A stretch of DNA of 13,345 bases from an uncultured Collinsella sp. (GCA_902489965.1 CABUCA010000053.1:1-13345), one strand, 5' to 3'; shown: positions 1 through 7,369, counted from the stretch's first letter. Translations and numbers: made by a program. The notes: generated by a model not told the origin, from the sequence alone.

Positions 1-53
1 GCCTGCTCGCGCTGACGCGGGGTGGCCGTTCCCGTGCGGACGCGCTTGCTTTT

Positions 54-93
54 CCCGCGCGAGGCCACCCCAATCCCCTCGCGCGGGCTTCTT
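54..93 (+). terminator. GC-rich hairpin, possible terminator of an upstream gene
   Basis: An 11-bp perfect inverted repeat (54-64 with 77-87, CCCGCGCGAGG/CCTCGCGCGGG) with a 12-nt loop is followed by CTTCTT. The short, interrupted T tract makes it a weak intrinsic terminator at best. It most likely ends an upstream + strand gene or acts as a partial attenuator before the phosphorylase at 134. An alternative 9-bp pairing (19-27 with 63-71) would conflict with it. No convincing coding frame is visible in 1-106. Confidence 0.5.
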
Positions 94-133
94 ATGAATT
101 GCAGACATGAAACAACCCATCACAGGAGAAAAC

Positions 134-2401
134 ATGCCCCGAATTAACCTCATGGAACTCGCCGAGCAGTCTTTTGGCACCTCGCTCGAGCAGCTCGACG
201 ACCGTCGCATTTACAAGCTGCTGGTCAAACTCGTGCAGGAGCGCTCCGCCGCCCGCCCGCTCAACAACGGCAAGAAAAAGCTCTATTATATTTCCGCCGA
301 ATTTTTGATCGGCAAGCTGCTCATCAACAACATGATCGACCTCGGCATCTACGACGAGGTTAAGGACCAGCTCACCGCCGCAGGCCACGACCTCAACAAG
401 ATTGAGGAATTTGAGGTCGAACCGTCGCTGGGCAACGGCGGCCTGGGTCGCCTGGCCGCGTGCTTCCTGGATTCCATCGCCACGCTGGGCTTGACCGGCG
501 ATGGCGTGGGCCTCAACTATCACTACGGCCTGTTCCGTCAGCGCTTTGTCGACAACCAGCAGAAGGCCGTCCCCGACGAGTGGCTCGGTGAGCAGGACAT
601 CCTAGTCGACGATGACCGCTCCTACACCGTCGAGTTCGGCGATTTTGCCGTTACTTCCAAGCTCGTCAACATCGATGTGCCCGGTTACGGCCAGCCCACC
701 AAGAACCGCCTGCGCCTGTTCGACCTGGCGAGCGTCGACGACGGCCTGGTCCCCGGCAGCTCCATCGACTTCGACAAGACCGAGATCGCCAAGAACCTCA
801 CCTTGTTCCTCTACCCCGACGATTCCGACGAGCAGGGCCGCCTACTTCGCATCTATCAGGAGTACTTCATGGTGAGCAACGCCGCCCAGCTCCTGATCGA
901 CGAGGCCGTCGAGCGCGGCAGCAACCTGCACGATCTGGCCGACTACGCCGTGGTCCAAATTAACGACACGCACCCCACCATGGTCATCCCCGAGCTCATT
1001 CGCTTGCTCACCACCGAACATGGCATCGAGTTTGACGAGGCCGTGACCATCGTACGCTCCATGGTTGCCTACACTAACCACACGATTCTTGCCGAGGCGC
1101 TCGAGAAGTGGCCGCTCGCCAGCCTGCAGAAGGTCTCCCCTGCCATCGCCGACATTATCGTCAAGCTCGATGAGATCGCGAAGGCCGAGCACGATGACCC
1201 GCGCGTCGCCATCATCGACGAATACGACACCGTCCACATGGCCCACATGGACATCCACTTTGGCTTCTCCATCAACGGCGTAGCCGCCCTCCACACCAAG
1301 ATCCTGGAGGACATCGAGCTTCATCCGTTCTACGAAATCTATCCCAAGAAGTTCTCCAACAAGACCAACGGCATCACCTTCCGCCGCTGGGTCCATGGGG
1401 CCAACCCCGCGCTCGCCAGCCTGCTCGACGATGTGATCGGCACCGACTGGCGCAGCACCGGCGATCTGAGCAAACTCGCCAATTTCGCCGACGACAAGGA
1501 CGTTCTTGAGCGCCTGGCCGCCACCAAGGTCGAGGCCAAGGCCATCATGCGCCAGTTCATGGCGCTCGAGCAGGGCGTGACCATTCCCTCCAACGCCATC
1601 ATCGACGTCCAGGTCAAGCGCATCCACGAGTACAAGCGTCAGCAGATGCTCGCGCTCTACATCATCTGGAAGTACCTCGATATCAAGAACGGCAACAGAC
1701 CTAAGCACCCCGTCACCATCATCTTTGGCGGCAAGGCGGCGCCTGCCTACACTATCGCGCAGGACATCATCCATCTGATCTTGACGCTGTCGCAGTGGAT
1801 TGCAAACGACCCCGACGTGGCTCCCTACCTGCAGGTCGTCATGATCGAGAACTACAACGTCACCGCCGCCGAGCGCGTGATCCCCGCCGCTGATATCTCC
1901 GAGCAGATCAGCCTGGCCTCCAAGGAGGCGAGCGGCACCTCCAACATGAAGTTCATGCTCAACGGCGCCCTAACCCTGTGCACGCTTGACGGCGCCAACG
2001 TGGAGATTGCCGAGCTCGTGGGCGACGAGAACATCTATACCTTTGGTGCCTCGTCCAAACAGGTCGAGCAGCTCTACGCCGACGGCGCCTATGACGCCGG
2101 TGCGCTCTACCGCAAGCCCGGCATTAAACTGCTGGTGGACTTCATCACCAACCCCGCCTTTATGGCGACCGGCAACGCCGAGCGCCTGCAGCGCCTGCAC
2201 GACGACATTAAGGGCAAGGACTGGTTTATGGCCCTGCTCGACATTGAGGAGTACATCCAAACCAAGGAGCGCGTGCTGGCCGACTACGAGGACCAGGACG
2301 CCTGGATGCGCAAGGCGCTCATCAATATCGCCAACGCCGGCACCTTCTCGTCCGACCGCACCATCTCCCAGTACAACGACGAGATCTGGCACCTGAACTA
2401 A
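134..2401 (+). CDS. glgP: Glycogen/alpha-glucan phosphorylase (GT35)
   Basis: Predicted to cleave terminal alpha-1,4 bonds of glycogen or maltodextrin with phosphate, giving glucose-1-phosphate in the cytoplasm. The start at 134 gives 755 residues and has AGGAG at 124-128 five bases upstream; the in-frame ATG at 107 would add nine residues but has no SD. GT35 signatures are intact and in order: EPSLGNGGLGRLAACFLDS near the N-terminus, NDTHPTMVIPEL, YTNHTILAEALEKWP, NKTNGITFRRW, VQVKRIHEYKRQ, FGGKAAPAYTIAQ, IENYNVTAAERVIPAADISEQ and EASGTSNMKFMLNGALT. The last contains the PLP-binding lysine, K606 in this numbering. The protein is somewhat shorter than the roughly 800-residue E. coli MalP/GlgP, but no catalytic block is missing. 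It converges on the ABC operon and has its own terminator at 2430-2462. GlgP and MalP functions cannot be separated by sequence alone. No clear promoter is seen in 1-133, so it may be read from upstream. Confidence 0.96.
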   Translation: MPRINLMELAEQSFGTSLEQLDDRRIYKLLVKLVQERSAARPLNNGKKKLYYISAEFLIGKLLINNMIDLGIYDEVKDQLTAAGHDLNKIEEFEVEPSLGNGGLGRLAACFLDSIATLGLTGDGVGLNYHYGLFRQRFVDNQQKAVPDEWLGEQDILVDDDRSYTVEFGDFAVTSKLVNIDVPGYGQPTKNRLRLFDLASVDDGLVPGSSIDFDKTEIAKNLTLFLYPDDSDEQGRLLRIYQEYFMVSNAAQLLIDEAVERGSNLHDLADYAVVQINDTHPTMVIPELIRLLTTEHGIEFDEAVTIVRSMVAYTNHTILAEALEKWPLASLQKVSPAIADIIVKLDEIAKAEHDDPRVAIIDEYDTVHMAHMDIHFGFSINGVAALHTKILEDIELHPFYEIYPKKFSNKTNGITFRRWVHGANPALASLLDDVIGTDWRSTGDLSKLANFADDKDVLERLAATKVEAKAIMRQFMALEQGVTIPSNAIIDVQVKRIHEYKRQQMLALYIIWKYLDIKNGNRPKHPVTIIFGGKAAPAYTIAQDIIHLILTLSQWIANDPDVAPYLQVVMIENYNVTAAERVIPAADISEQISLASKEASGTSNMKFMLNGALTLCTLDGANVEIAELVGDENIYTFGASSKQVEQLYADGAYDAGALYRKPGIKLLVDFITNPAFMATGNAERLQRLHDDIKGKDWFMALLDIEEYIQTKERVLADYEDQDAWMRKALINIANAGTFSSDRTISQYNDEIWHLN

Positions 2402-2429
2402 TTTCGCTTCCCTTACCCATCCTCCTGAG

Positions 2430-2462
2430 AAACGGAGTCGTGGCAACACGGCTCCGTTTTTT
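2430..2462 (+). terminator. Intrinsic terminator of the phosphorylase gene
   Basis: A 13-bp stem (2430-2442 with 2447-2459, one T:G wobble) is closed by a GCAA tetraloop of the stable GNRA type and followed by T residues to 2462. It lies 29 bases after the stop codon, in the correct orientation for the + strand gene. Positions 2463-2582 between the two convergent terminators show nothing else recognisable. Confidence 0.93.
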
Positions 2463-2582
2463 GTGCCCGCACGTTACCCTGTGACCCGACTCGGCCAAAC
2501 AATCTCAATCTATAACAACTACTCAATCAAAACGGCCCTACCCGTTACAGATCGAGACAAACGACCGGCCAGACAACCCCAA

Positions 2583-2629
2583 CACAAAGAAAGGCTCCCC
2601 TCTCGCCCAGTGGACGGGAGGGGAGCCTT
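2583..2629 (-). terminator. Intrinsic terminator of the ABC transporter operon
   Basis: A 12-bp perfect outer stem (2591-2602 with 2618-2629) is extended by three more pairs inside and has a 9-nt loop. Read on the - strand it is followed by TTTCTTTGTG. The + strand side has no T run, so this ends the leftward ABC operon. It lies about 70 bases beyond the ATPase stop codon. Confidence 0.88.
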
Positions 2630-2678
2630 ATATGTGACCGCGGCAAAAGGATGGCAATACCGCAGTCGCCCAAAGGGA

Positions 2679-2699
2679 GGGCCCGGATGCACCGGGCCT
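2679..2699 (-). other. Small hairpin overlapping the ATPase stop codon
   Basis: A 7-bp stem (GGCCCGG/CCGGGCC, 2680-2686 with 2692-2698, plus one flanking wobble pair) has a 5-nt loop and begins inside the TAG stop codon of the ABC ATPase. No T tract follows. It may protect the 3' end of the message against exonucleases ahead of the true terminator at 2591-2629, but no function is shown. Confidence 0.4.
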
Positions 2700-3897
2700 A
2701 GATAAGGTTCTTGCCAGAGACCTTATCGAAGAGGTGGGTCGCGTTCTTCTCGAACTTGAACCAGATGGGGTCGCCCGCCTTGAGCGCACCCTTGGCCTCA
2801 AGGTCGACAACGGGAATGATCAGGACGAACTGGCCATCGGGAGCAGTCACGTGGACATGCTCGGTCGAACCCATGAGCTCGGTCACCTCGACGGTACCCT
2901 GGAGCGCGCCCTCCTCGTCCTTGTCGGCAAGCAGAATCTGCTCGGGGCGCACGCCAGCCGTGATCTCCTTCACGTCGCCGCCGTCCCAGTTGAGGGCAAG
3001 CTGAGCGCAGGTCTCGGGGGCGAGCGCCACGTTCATATCCTCGGTCTTGACGGTAAAGCCGTTGCCCGAGCGCACCAGCTGGGCATCGAAGAAGTTCATC
3101 TGCGGCACGCCGATGAAGCCGGCGACGAAGATGTTCGCGGGATGGTTGAAGACCTCCTGCGGGGTGGCGATCTGCTGGACGACGCCGTCCTTCATGACCA
3201 CGATACGGTCACCGAGGGTCATAGCCTCGGTCTGGTCGTGGGTAACATAGATGAACGTACCCTTGATCTCGTGGCGCAGCTTAATGAGCTCGGCACGCAT
3301 CTGGTTACGAAGCTTGGCGTCCAGGTTGGACAGCGGCTCGTCCATCAGGAAGACCTTGGGGTCACGCACGATGGCGCGGCCGATAGCGACACGCTGGCGC
3401 TGGCCGCCGGAGAGCGCCTTGGGCTTACGGTCGAGGTACTCGGTAATGCCCAGAATCTCGGCAGCAGAACGAACCTTGCGGTCGATCTCGTCCTTGGGAA
3501 CCTTCTTGAGCTCGAGCGTAAATGCCATGTTCTCGTACACCGTCATATTGGGGTACAGAGCGTAGCTCTGGAACACCATGGCGATGTCGCGGTCCTTGGG
3601 CGCCACGTCGTTGACACGCTTGCCGTCGATGAGCACATCGCCCGAGGTAATGTCCTCCAGGCCGGCGACCATGCGCATCGTCGTGGACTTACCGCAGCCA
3701 GAGGGGCCAACGAGGACGACGAACTCCTGGTCGTGAACGGTGAGGTTGAAGTCCTCTACAGCGAGCACACCGTCCTCGGTAACCTTGAGGTTGTGCTTCT
3801 TCTCCTCGGTCTTCTTCTTTTTGCCAAAGAAGCCCTTCTTTTTTGACTCGTTGTTGGGATACACCTTCTGAACATGTTTGAGAACGATCTCGGCCAT
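2698..3897 (-). CDS. ABC sugar importer ATPase, MalK/MsmK/UgpC type
   Basis: Cytoplasmic nucleotide-binding subunit of a carbohydrate importer, 399 residues. Visible motifs are Walker A GPSGCGKST (64-72), Q-loop Q110, signature LSGGQ (162-166), Walker B VFLMDEP (182-188), D-loop SNLDAK and switch H220. A C-terminal TOBE/MalK-type regulatory region contains GVRPEQI (315-321). SD GAAAGG at 3905-3910 supports the ATG at 3897. It is the last gene of the operon, 68 bases after the MalG-type permease, with a hairpin in the gap. An unusual feature is a lysine-rich insertion at about residues 16-42, before the Walker A strand, with nine lysines between 19 and 34. Related MsmK/UgpC proteins pass directly from the first strand to the ED-F-L segment. 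Family assignment is firm. The sugar is not known, and such ATPases can serve several importers. Confidence 0.95.
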   Translation of the reverse strand: MAEIVLKHVQKVYPNNESKKKGFFGKKKKTEEKKHNLKVTEDGVLAVEDFNLTVHDQEFVVLVGPSGCGKSTTMRMVAGLEDITSGDVLIDGKRVNDVAPKDRDIAMVFQSYALYPNMTVYENMAFTLELKKVPKDEIDRKVRSAAEILGITEYLDRKPKALSGGQRQRVAIGRAIVRDPKVFLMDEPLSNLDAKLRNQMRAELIKLRHEIKGTFIYVTHDQTEAMTLGDRIVVMKDGVVQQIATPQEVFNHPANIFVAGFIGVPQMNFFDAQLVRSGNGFTVKTEDMNVALAPETCAQLALNWDGGDVKEITAGVRPEQILLADKDEEGALQGTVEVTELMGSTEHVHVTAPDGQFVLIIPVVDLEAKGALKAGDPIWFKFEKNATHLFDKVSGKNLI

Positions 3898-3914
3898 GTC
3901 TCTACCTTTCGATA

Positions 3915-3941
3915 TGCGGCGCCGCGCTGAGGGGTGCCGCA
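3915..3941 (-). promoter_or_regulatory. Intercistronic hairpin before the ATPase gene
   Basis: A 9-bp stem with one wobble (3915-3923 with 3933-3941) and a 9-nt loop fills the gap between the MalG-type permease and ATPase genes. On the - strand it is followed at once by GCATATCGAAAGG, whose GAAAGG is the ATPase SD. With no T tract it is more likely an mRNA stability or translation-tuning element than a terminator. A similar arrangement precedes the MalF-type gene. Confidence 0.55.
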
Positions 3942-3965
3942 GAAACTTGCAAAACAGTTACGGCA

Positions 3966-4805
3966 TCAGCCCTTGACGGCACCTGCCACCACGCCGTCGA
4001 TGATGTACTTCTGACAGAGGATGTACATGATAACGATGGGGATAACGACCATCATGATGCAGGCCATCATGGGGCCGAGCTCGACGTGGCCGTAGCCGCC
4101 GCGGAAGTACTGGATCAAGATAGGAATGGTCTTGTACTTGGTGGAGTCGAGCGTAAGGTAGGGCAGCAGATAGTCGTTCCAGACCCACATGGTCTCGAGG
4201 ATGCCGACCGAAAGATAGGTGGGCTTCATGATGGGAAGGACAATCTTAAAGAACACCTGGACCGGGTTGCAGCCATCAATCATGGCCGCCTCCTCGATCT
4301 CGAGCGGGATGTTCTTTACAAAACCGGCGAACATAAAGACCGCCAGGCCCGCGCCAAAGCCGAGGTAGATAAAGCAGATGTTGAACGGCGTGTTGAAGCC
4401 GATGCGGTCCGCCAAATTGGACAGCGTGAACATGAGCATCTGGAACGGCACGACCATCGAGAACACGAACAGGTAATAGAAGAAGTTCGAGATCTTGTTG
4501 TTGACACGAACCACGTACCAAGCGCACATGGAGCAGCACACCAAGATCAGCACGACCGACGTGACCGTGATGATGAGCGAGTACATAAATGCCGAGGCAA
4601 AGCCCTGCTCGTTAAGGGCGTGCATGTAGTTTGCGAGGCCGTTGAACGTCTCGGGCGTGAGCAGATCGAATGCCGTGGTGGTGCTGATTGCGGTCGCTTT
4701 CTTAAAAGAATTAAGCGCAATCATGAACACGGGGTAGATCCACGCGAGCGACAGAATCGTAAAGAAAATCGAGAGCGCGCGGTTGATAACCTTATCGCGT
4801 TTCAT
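3966..4805 (-). CDS. ABC sugar importer inner-membrane permease, MalG type
   Basis: Second integral-membrane subunit of the importer, 279 residues with about six hydrophobic segments; the first is near residues 11-31. The EAA loop that docks on the ATPase is clear: IEEAAMIDGCN...IVLPIMKP at about 170-195. The C-terminus QKYIIDGVVAGAVKG is typical of MalG-family (CUT1) permeases. The ATG overlaps the stop of the upstream MalF-type gene as TAATG (4803-4807). A near-perfect SD, AAGGAGGTG, lies inside the end of that gene, about 4814-4822. The two permeases are therefore probably translated in a coupled way, which fits a 1:1 heterodimer. Substrate specificity cannot be read from this subunit. Confidence 0.95.
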   Translation of the reverse strand: MKRDKVINRALSIFFTILSLAWIYPVFMIALNSFKKATAISTTTAFDLLTPETFNGLANYMHALNEQGFASAFMYSLIITVTSVVLILVCCSMCAWYVVRVNNKISNFFYYLFVFSMVVPFQMLMFTLSNLADRIGFNTPFNICFIYLGFGAGLAVFMFAGFVKNIPLEIEEAAMIDGCNPVQVFFKIVLPIMKPTYLSVGILETMWVWNDYLLPYLTLDSTKYKTIPILIQYFRGGYGHVELGPMMACIMMVVIPIVIMYILCQKYIIDGVVAGAVKG

Positions 4806-5659
4806 TACTGCTGCACCTCCTTGGACCTCGTGGCCTTAAGCTGAATCATGGAGATGGCTACGACCAGGATGCAGAAGATAACCGCCTTGGCCTGACCGAT
4901 GCCCTGCCATGCGATACCGGCACGCGAATAGAACGTGTTGTAGATGTTCAGGGCGAGCATCTCGGTGGAGTGCGCGGGGGCGCCGCCGGTAAGGGCGAGG
5001 TTCTGGTCGAACAGCTTAAAGCCGTTGGTGATGGACAGGAACAGGCAGATGGTGATGGTCGGCATCAGGTTAGGGATCTTAACCTTCCAAAACGTCTGCC
5101 ATGCCGTGGCACCGTCGACCTTGGCGGCCTCGATGTAGTCGGACGGAATGGACTGCAGACCAGCGATATAGATGATCATCATGTAGCCGACCTGCTGCCA
5201 CAGGGTCAGGATGATAAGGCCCCAGAAGCCAGCAGCAGAGTTAAGTGCGATGAGCTGGGCGCCCACGTTGGAAAGCAGGCAGTTGATCAGAATCTGCCAG
5301 ATGTAGCCCAGCACGATGCCGCCGATCAGGTTAGGCATAAAGAAAATCGTACGGAAGATGTTGGTGCCCTTGAGCGCTTTGCGGGTGAGCGCCTGCGCGA
5401 TGGCGAGGGCGATCACGTTGATGAGCACCGTCGACAGGAAGGCAAACGCCACGGTAAAGAAGAACGACGTGGAGAACTGCGGATCAGACAGTGCGCGCAC
5501 GTAGTTCTCGATACCGACGAAGTGCGTATTGTTGATGGTAATAAACTGGCAGAACGAGAGATAGAAGCCCTGGATAAAGGGGATCACGAACCCGATCATA
5601 AACGCCAGGCACGTGGGCAGCATAAAGAGCGGCCACCAGCGCTTGAGTGCTTTGCCCAT
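4805..5659 (-). CDS. ABC sugar importer inner-membrane permease, MalF type
   Basis: First integral-membrane subunit of the importer, 284 residues. Hydrophobic segments begin at about residues 10-33 and recur through the protein. The EAA loop reads YIEAAKVDGATAWQTFWKVK, continuing to IPNLMP, at about 175-200. It lacks the large extra periplasmic loop of E. coli MalF, as is usual for CUT1 permeases of Gram-positive lineages. SD GAAAGGA at 5667-5673 supports the ATG at 5659. It overlaps the MalG-type gene by one base and follows the binding-protein gene after 87 bases that contain a strong stem-loop. It is predicted to pair with the MalG-type subunit to form the translocation channel. Confidence 0.95.
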   Translation of the reverse strand: MGKALKRWWPLFMLPTCLAFMIGFVIPFIQGFYLSFCQFITINNTHFVGIENYVRALSDPQFSTSFFFTVAFAFLSTVLINVIALAIAQALTRKALKGTNIFRTIFFMPNLIGGIVLGYIWQILINCLLSNVGAQLIALNSAAGFWGLIILTLWQQVGYMMIIYIAGLQSIPSDYIEAAKVDGATAWQTFWKVKIPNLMPTITICLFLSITNGFKLFDQNLALTGGAPAHSTEMLALNIYNTFYSRAGIAWQGIGQAKAVIFCILVVAISMIQLKATRSKEVQQ

Positions 5660-5679
5660 AAAAGGGTCCTTTCAATATG

Positions 5680-5715
5680 CAGGGGGCGGGCAAACCAACG
5701 TCTGCCCGCCCCCTG
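5680..5715 (-). promoter_or_regulatory. Intercistronic hairpin between binding-protein and permease genes
   Basis: A perfect 13-bp GC-rich stem (5680-5692 with 5703-5715) with a 10-nt loop lies 31 bases after the binding-protein stop codon. No T tract follows on the - strand; instead comes GCATATTGAAAGGA, carrying the SD of the permease gene. In mal-type operons, structures at this place are known to stabilise the upstream message, so that binding protein is made in excess over permease. That role is inferred here. Confidence 0.75.
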
Positions 5716-5746
5716 TCGCTAATCAGATAGCTTGGGCAGCAATTAC

Positions 5747-7063
5747 TTACTCGGAAGCAGCCTTCTCGGTCTTCCAGCCATCAACGAAGGCGTTCTTGAC
5801 GCCGTCCCACTTGGTGTTGTCGGCAGCATAGGCAATCAGAGCCTGCTTGAGGTTCTTCTTCCACTCCTCAGAGGGGATGTAGACGAAGTCCCAAGCGACG
5901 GTCTTCTTGCCGTCCTTAGCCATGGCAACGGCCTGCTGCGAGAAGACGTTGGTGGTCTCCTTGGCGCTCTTGAACGGAGCGGTCAGACCCATCTTGTCGG
6001 CGATGATGCTGGTCGGGGTGTCAGCGGTGACGCACCAGTACATGAAGTCCTCGGTGGCCTTCTGAGCATCCTCAGAAGCCTGGGAGCTCACGCACCAGTA
6101 GTTCTCGCCGCCGGAGCACAGGCCCTGGTTCTCCTCGCCGTCAACGCCGATGTAAATCGGCAGCATGCCGAGCTGGTCGTCGGTCATACCGGCCTTGGTG
6201 AGGTCAGCGTATGCCCAAGAGCCGTTCTGATAGAAGACGGCCTTGCCGGTTGCGAACTCGTTGGTGGCGTCGTCACCGGTCTTGGAGGCAAGCTGCGAAG
6301 GATCGCAGGTGGAGTCGGTGATGTACAGGTCGAAGATCTGCTTGAAGTTGTCGAGATACTCGCCCTTGATCTCGTCGTCCTCCTGGTTGTGCTCCTTCTC
6401 GAACTCGTAGTAGAGCGGGAGGTTGGCGAGGTGGGTGGTGAAGCGCCAGCTGGAGGAGTCATCCATGCCAGCAGAAGTGAAGGCACCCTCAATGCCAAGC
6501 TCGTCCTTGCGGGCCTGGATGTCGTCGGCACAAGCCTTCAGCTTGTCGAAGGAGTTGATGTCCTCGGCCTTGTAGCCAGCCTTCTCGAGCAGCTGCTTGT
6601 TGTAGATGATGCCGTAGCTCTCCTGGACCCAGTCGATACCCAGATCCTTGCCATCGGACTGCAGAGCCAGGGAGTCGTCAATGAGCTCACCGCGGAGCTT
6701 GGTATCGGACAGGTCGGCGCAGTAATCCTTCCAGTTCTTAAGACCGGTGGGGCCGTTGACCTGGAACAGGGTCGGAGCGGAGCTCTTGGACATCTCGGAC
6801 TTAAGCTTCTCCTCGTAGGTGTTGGAAGCGGCGGTCACGATCTTGACCTCGACGCCCTTCTCCTTCTTATAGGCCTTGGCGATCTCCTTCCACTCCTTGT
6901 CGACCTCGGGCTTGAATTGGAGGAAGTAGACCTCGGCAGCGTCACCAGAAGCAGAGGAGCCGGAGCCGGCAGAACCACCGCAACCCACGAGGCCCAGACC
7001 AAGAACTGCAGCCGCGGAACCAGCAAAGCCCAGGAACTGCCTTCTGCTCATTTCGTTCTTCAT
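5747..7063 (-). CDS. Extracellular sugar-binding lipoprotein of the ABC importer (Tat-type signal)
   Basis: Solute-binding protein (family 1/CUT1 type) that captures the sugar outside the membrane and delivers it to the two permeases. The ATG at 7063 gives 438 residues and has AAAGGGTGG just upstream; a GTG at 7081 in the same frame has no SD and was not used. The N-terminus carries a twin-arginine motif SRRQFLG (6-12), a hydrophobic stretch and a lipobox LVGC with C28 as the lipidation site. A Gly/Ser/Ala-rich tether follows. The mature part contains EEKLKSEMSKSSAPTLFQV and is rich in Asp, Glu and Lys, as is usual for these proteins. It is the first gene of the four-gene operon. The carbohydrate ligand cannot be assigned; an alpha-glucan or alpha-glucoside is suggested only by the neighbouring phosphorylase and alpha-glucoside PTS. 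Confidence 0.93.
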   Translation of the reverse strand: MKNEMSRRQFLGFAGSAAAVLGLGLVGCGGSAGSGSSASGDAAEVYFLQFKPEVDKEWKEIAKAYKKEKGVEVKIVTAASNTYEEKLKSEMSKSSAPTLFQVNGPTGLKNWKDYCADLSDTKLRGELIDDSLALQSDGKDLGIDWVQESYGIIYNKQLLEKAGYKAEDINSFDKLKACADDIQARKDELGIEGAFTSAGMDDSSSWRFTTHLANLPLYYEFEKEHNQEDDEIKGEYLDNFKQIFDLYITDSTCDPSQLASKTGDDATNEFATGKAVFYQNGSWAYADLTKAGMTDDQLGMLPIYIGVDGEENQGLCSGGENYWCVSSQASEDAQKATEDFMYWCVTADTPTSIIADKMGLTAPFKSAKETTNVFSQQAVAMAKDGKKTVAWDFVYIPSEEWKKNLKQALIAYAADNTKWDGVKNAFVDGWKTEKAASE

Positions 7064-7086
7064 TACAATCCACCCTTTCACACCGT

Positions 7087-7105
7087 GGCGGCACCCTTTG
7101 CCGCC
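7087..7105 (-). other. Small leader hairpin upstream of the binding-protein gene
   Basis: A 6-bp stem GGCGGC/GCCGCC (7087-7092 with 7100-7105) with a 7-nt loop lies in the untranslated leader, about ten bases from the SD region of the binding-protein gene. It could modulate ribosome access. It is short, and its role is only a possibility. Confidence 0.3.
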
Positions 7106-7171
7106 GCCTTCGGAGATTGGCTCGGGGACTTTGCCCCTTTTGCTGATTTGAACGATACGCTATTTGGCTAG

Positions 7172-7183
7172 TTGTTTGAACAA
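7172..7183 (-). promoter_or_regulatory. Candidate GntR operator, near-match site
   Basis: TTGTTTGAACAA is a near-palindrome in the promoter region of the ABC operon. Its core GTTTGAAC differs by one base from the HutC-type GntR core GTnTAnAC. On the - strand it directly follows TAATAC (7189-7184), a possible -10 element, which would place it about at the transcription start. No good -35 is seen at the right distance, so the promoter itself is uncertain. Confidence 0.45.
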
Positions 7184-7234
7184 GTATTACTAGAGCGGTA
7201 GAAAAACTTCGGTGAACGGTAATTTCAACTTGAT

Positions 7235-7258
7235 ACTTGACAAGTTTTGTATAAACAA
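7235..7258 (-). promoter_or_regulatory. Candidate GntR operator plus adjacent palindrome
   Basis: TTGTATAAACAA (7247-7258) is an imperfect palindrome whose core GTATAAAC matches the HutC-type consensus GTnTAnAC. Next to it is ACTTGACAAGT (7235-7245), a perfect 11-base palindrome with a central A. Both lie about 170-195 bases upstream of the binding-protein start, in a relatively AT-rich stretch. On the - strand TTGTTT (7258-7253) and TATCAA (7235-7230), 17 bases apart, could be a promoter overlapping the operator. Together with 7172-7183 this forms a probable control region for the operon. Confidence 0.5.
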
Positions 7259-7276
7259 TTATTTGTTATCGAATGC

Positions 7277-7331
7277 AGAGAAAACGCCCGGTCAAGCCGA
7301 TGTACCGTCGGTTTGACCGGGCGTTTTCTCT
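7277..7331 (-). terminator. Long bidirectional terminator hairpin after the GntR gene
   Basis: A 24-bp stem (7277-7300 with 7308-7331, a single G:T wobble) has a 7-nt loop. Its core CGCCCGG/CCGGGCG is flanked by A4 and T4, so each strand ends in TTTTCTCT. It lies 38 bases beyond the regulator stop codon and would end the leftward regulator transcript before the ABC promoter, making the regulator and the ABC operon separate units. Its symmetry means it could also stop rightward transcription. Confidence 0.9.
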
Positions 7332-7369
7332 TTGAGGCCATGAGTCTCGTCAGGCTGCGAGCTAGCCGG

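Noticed and set aside
107..133. Longer N-terminus of the phosphorylase from an ATG at 107
   Set aside because: No SD precedes it, while AGGAG at 124-128 is ideally placed for the ATG at 134.
2734..3846. Long open frame on the + strand, antisense to the ABC ATPase
   Set aside because: It has no family signature or ribosome site, and the opposite strand carries every ABC motif. The antisense frames at 842-1774, 4086-4844, 4970-5722, 7247-8122 and 10919-11854 were rejected for the same reason.
7064..7081. GTG start at 7081 for the binding protein
   Set aside because: It would add six residues ahead of the signal peptide and place the clear SD inside the coding region. The ATG at 7063 fits better.
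5732..7171. Long open frame on the + strand, antisense to the binding-protein gene
   Set aside because: Low-complexity product rich in Val, Leu, Gly and Asp, typical of a shadow frame in GC-rich DNA. The opposite strand encodes a clear lipoprotein.
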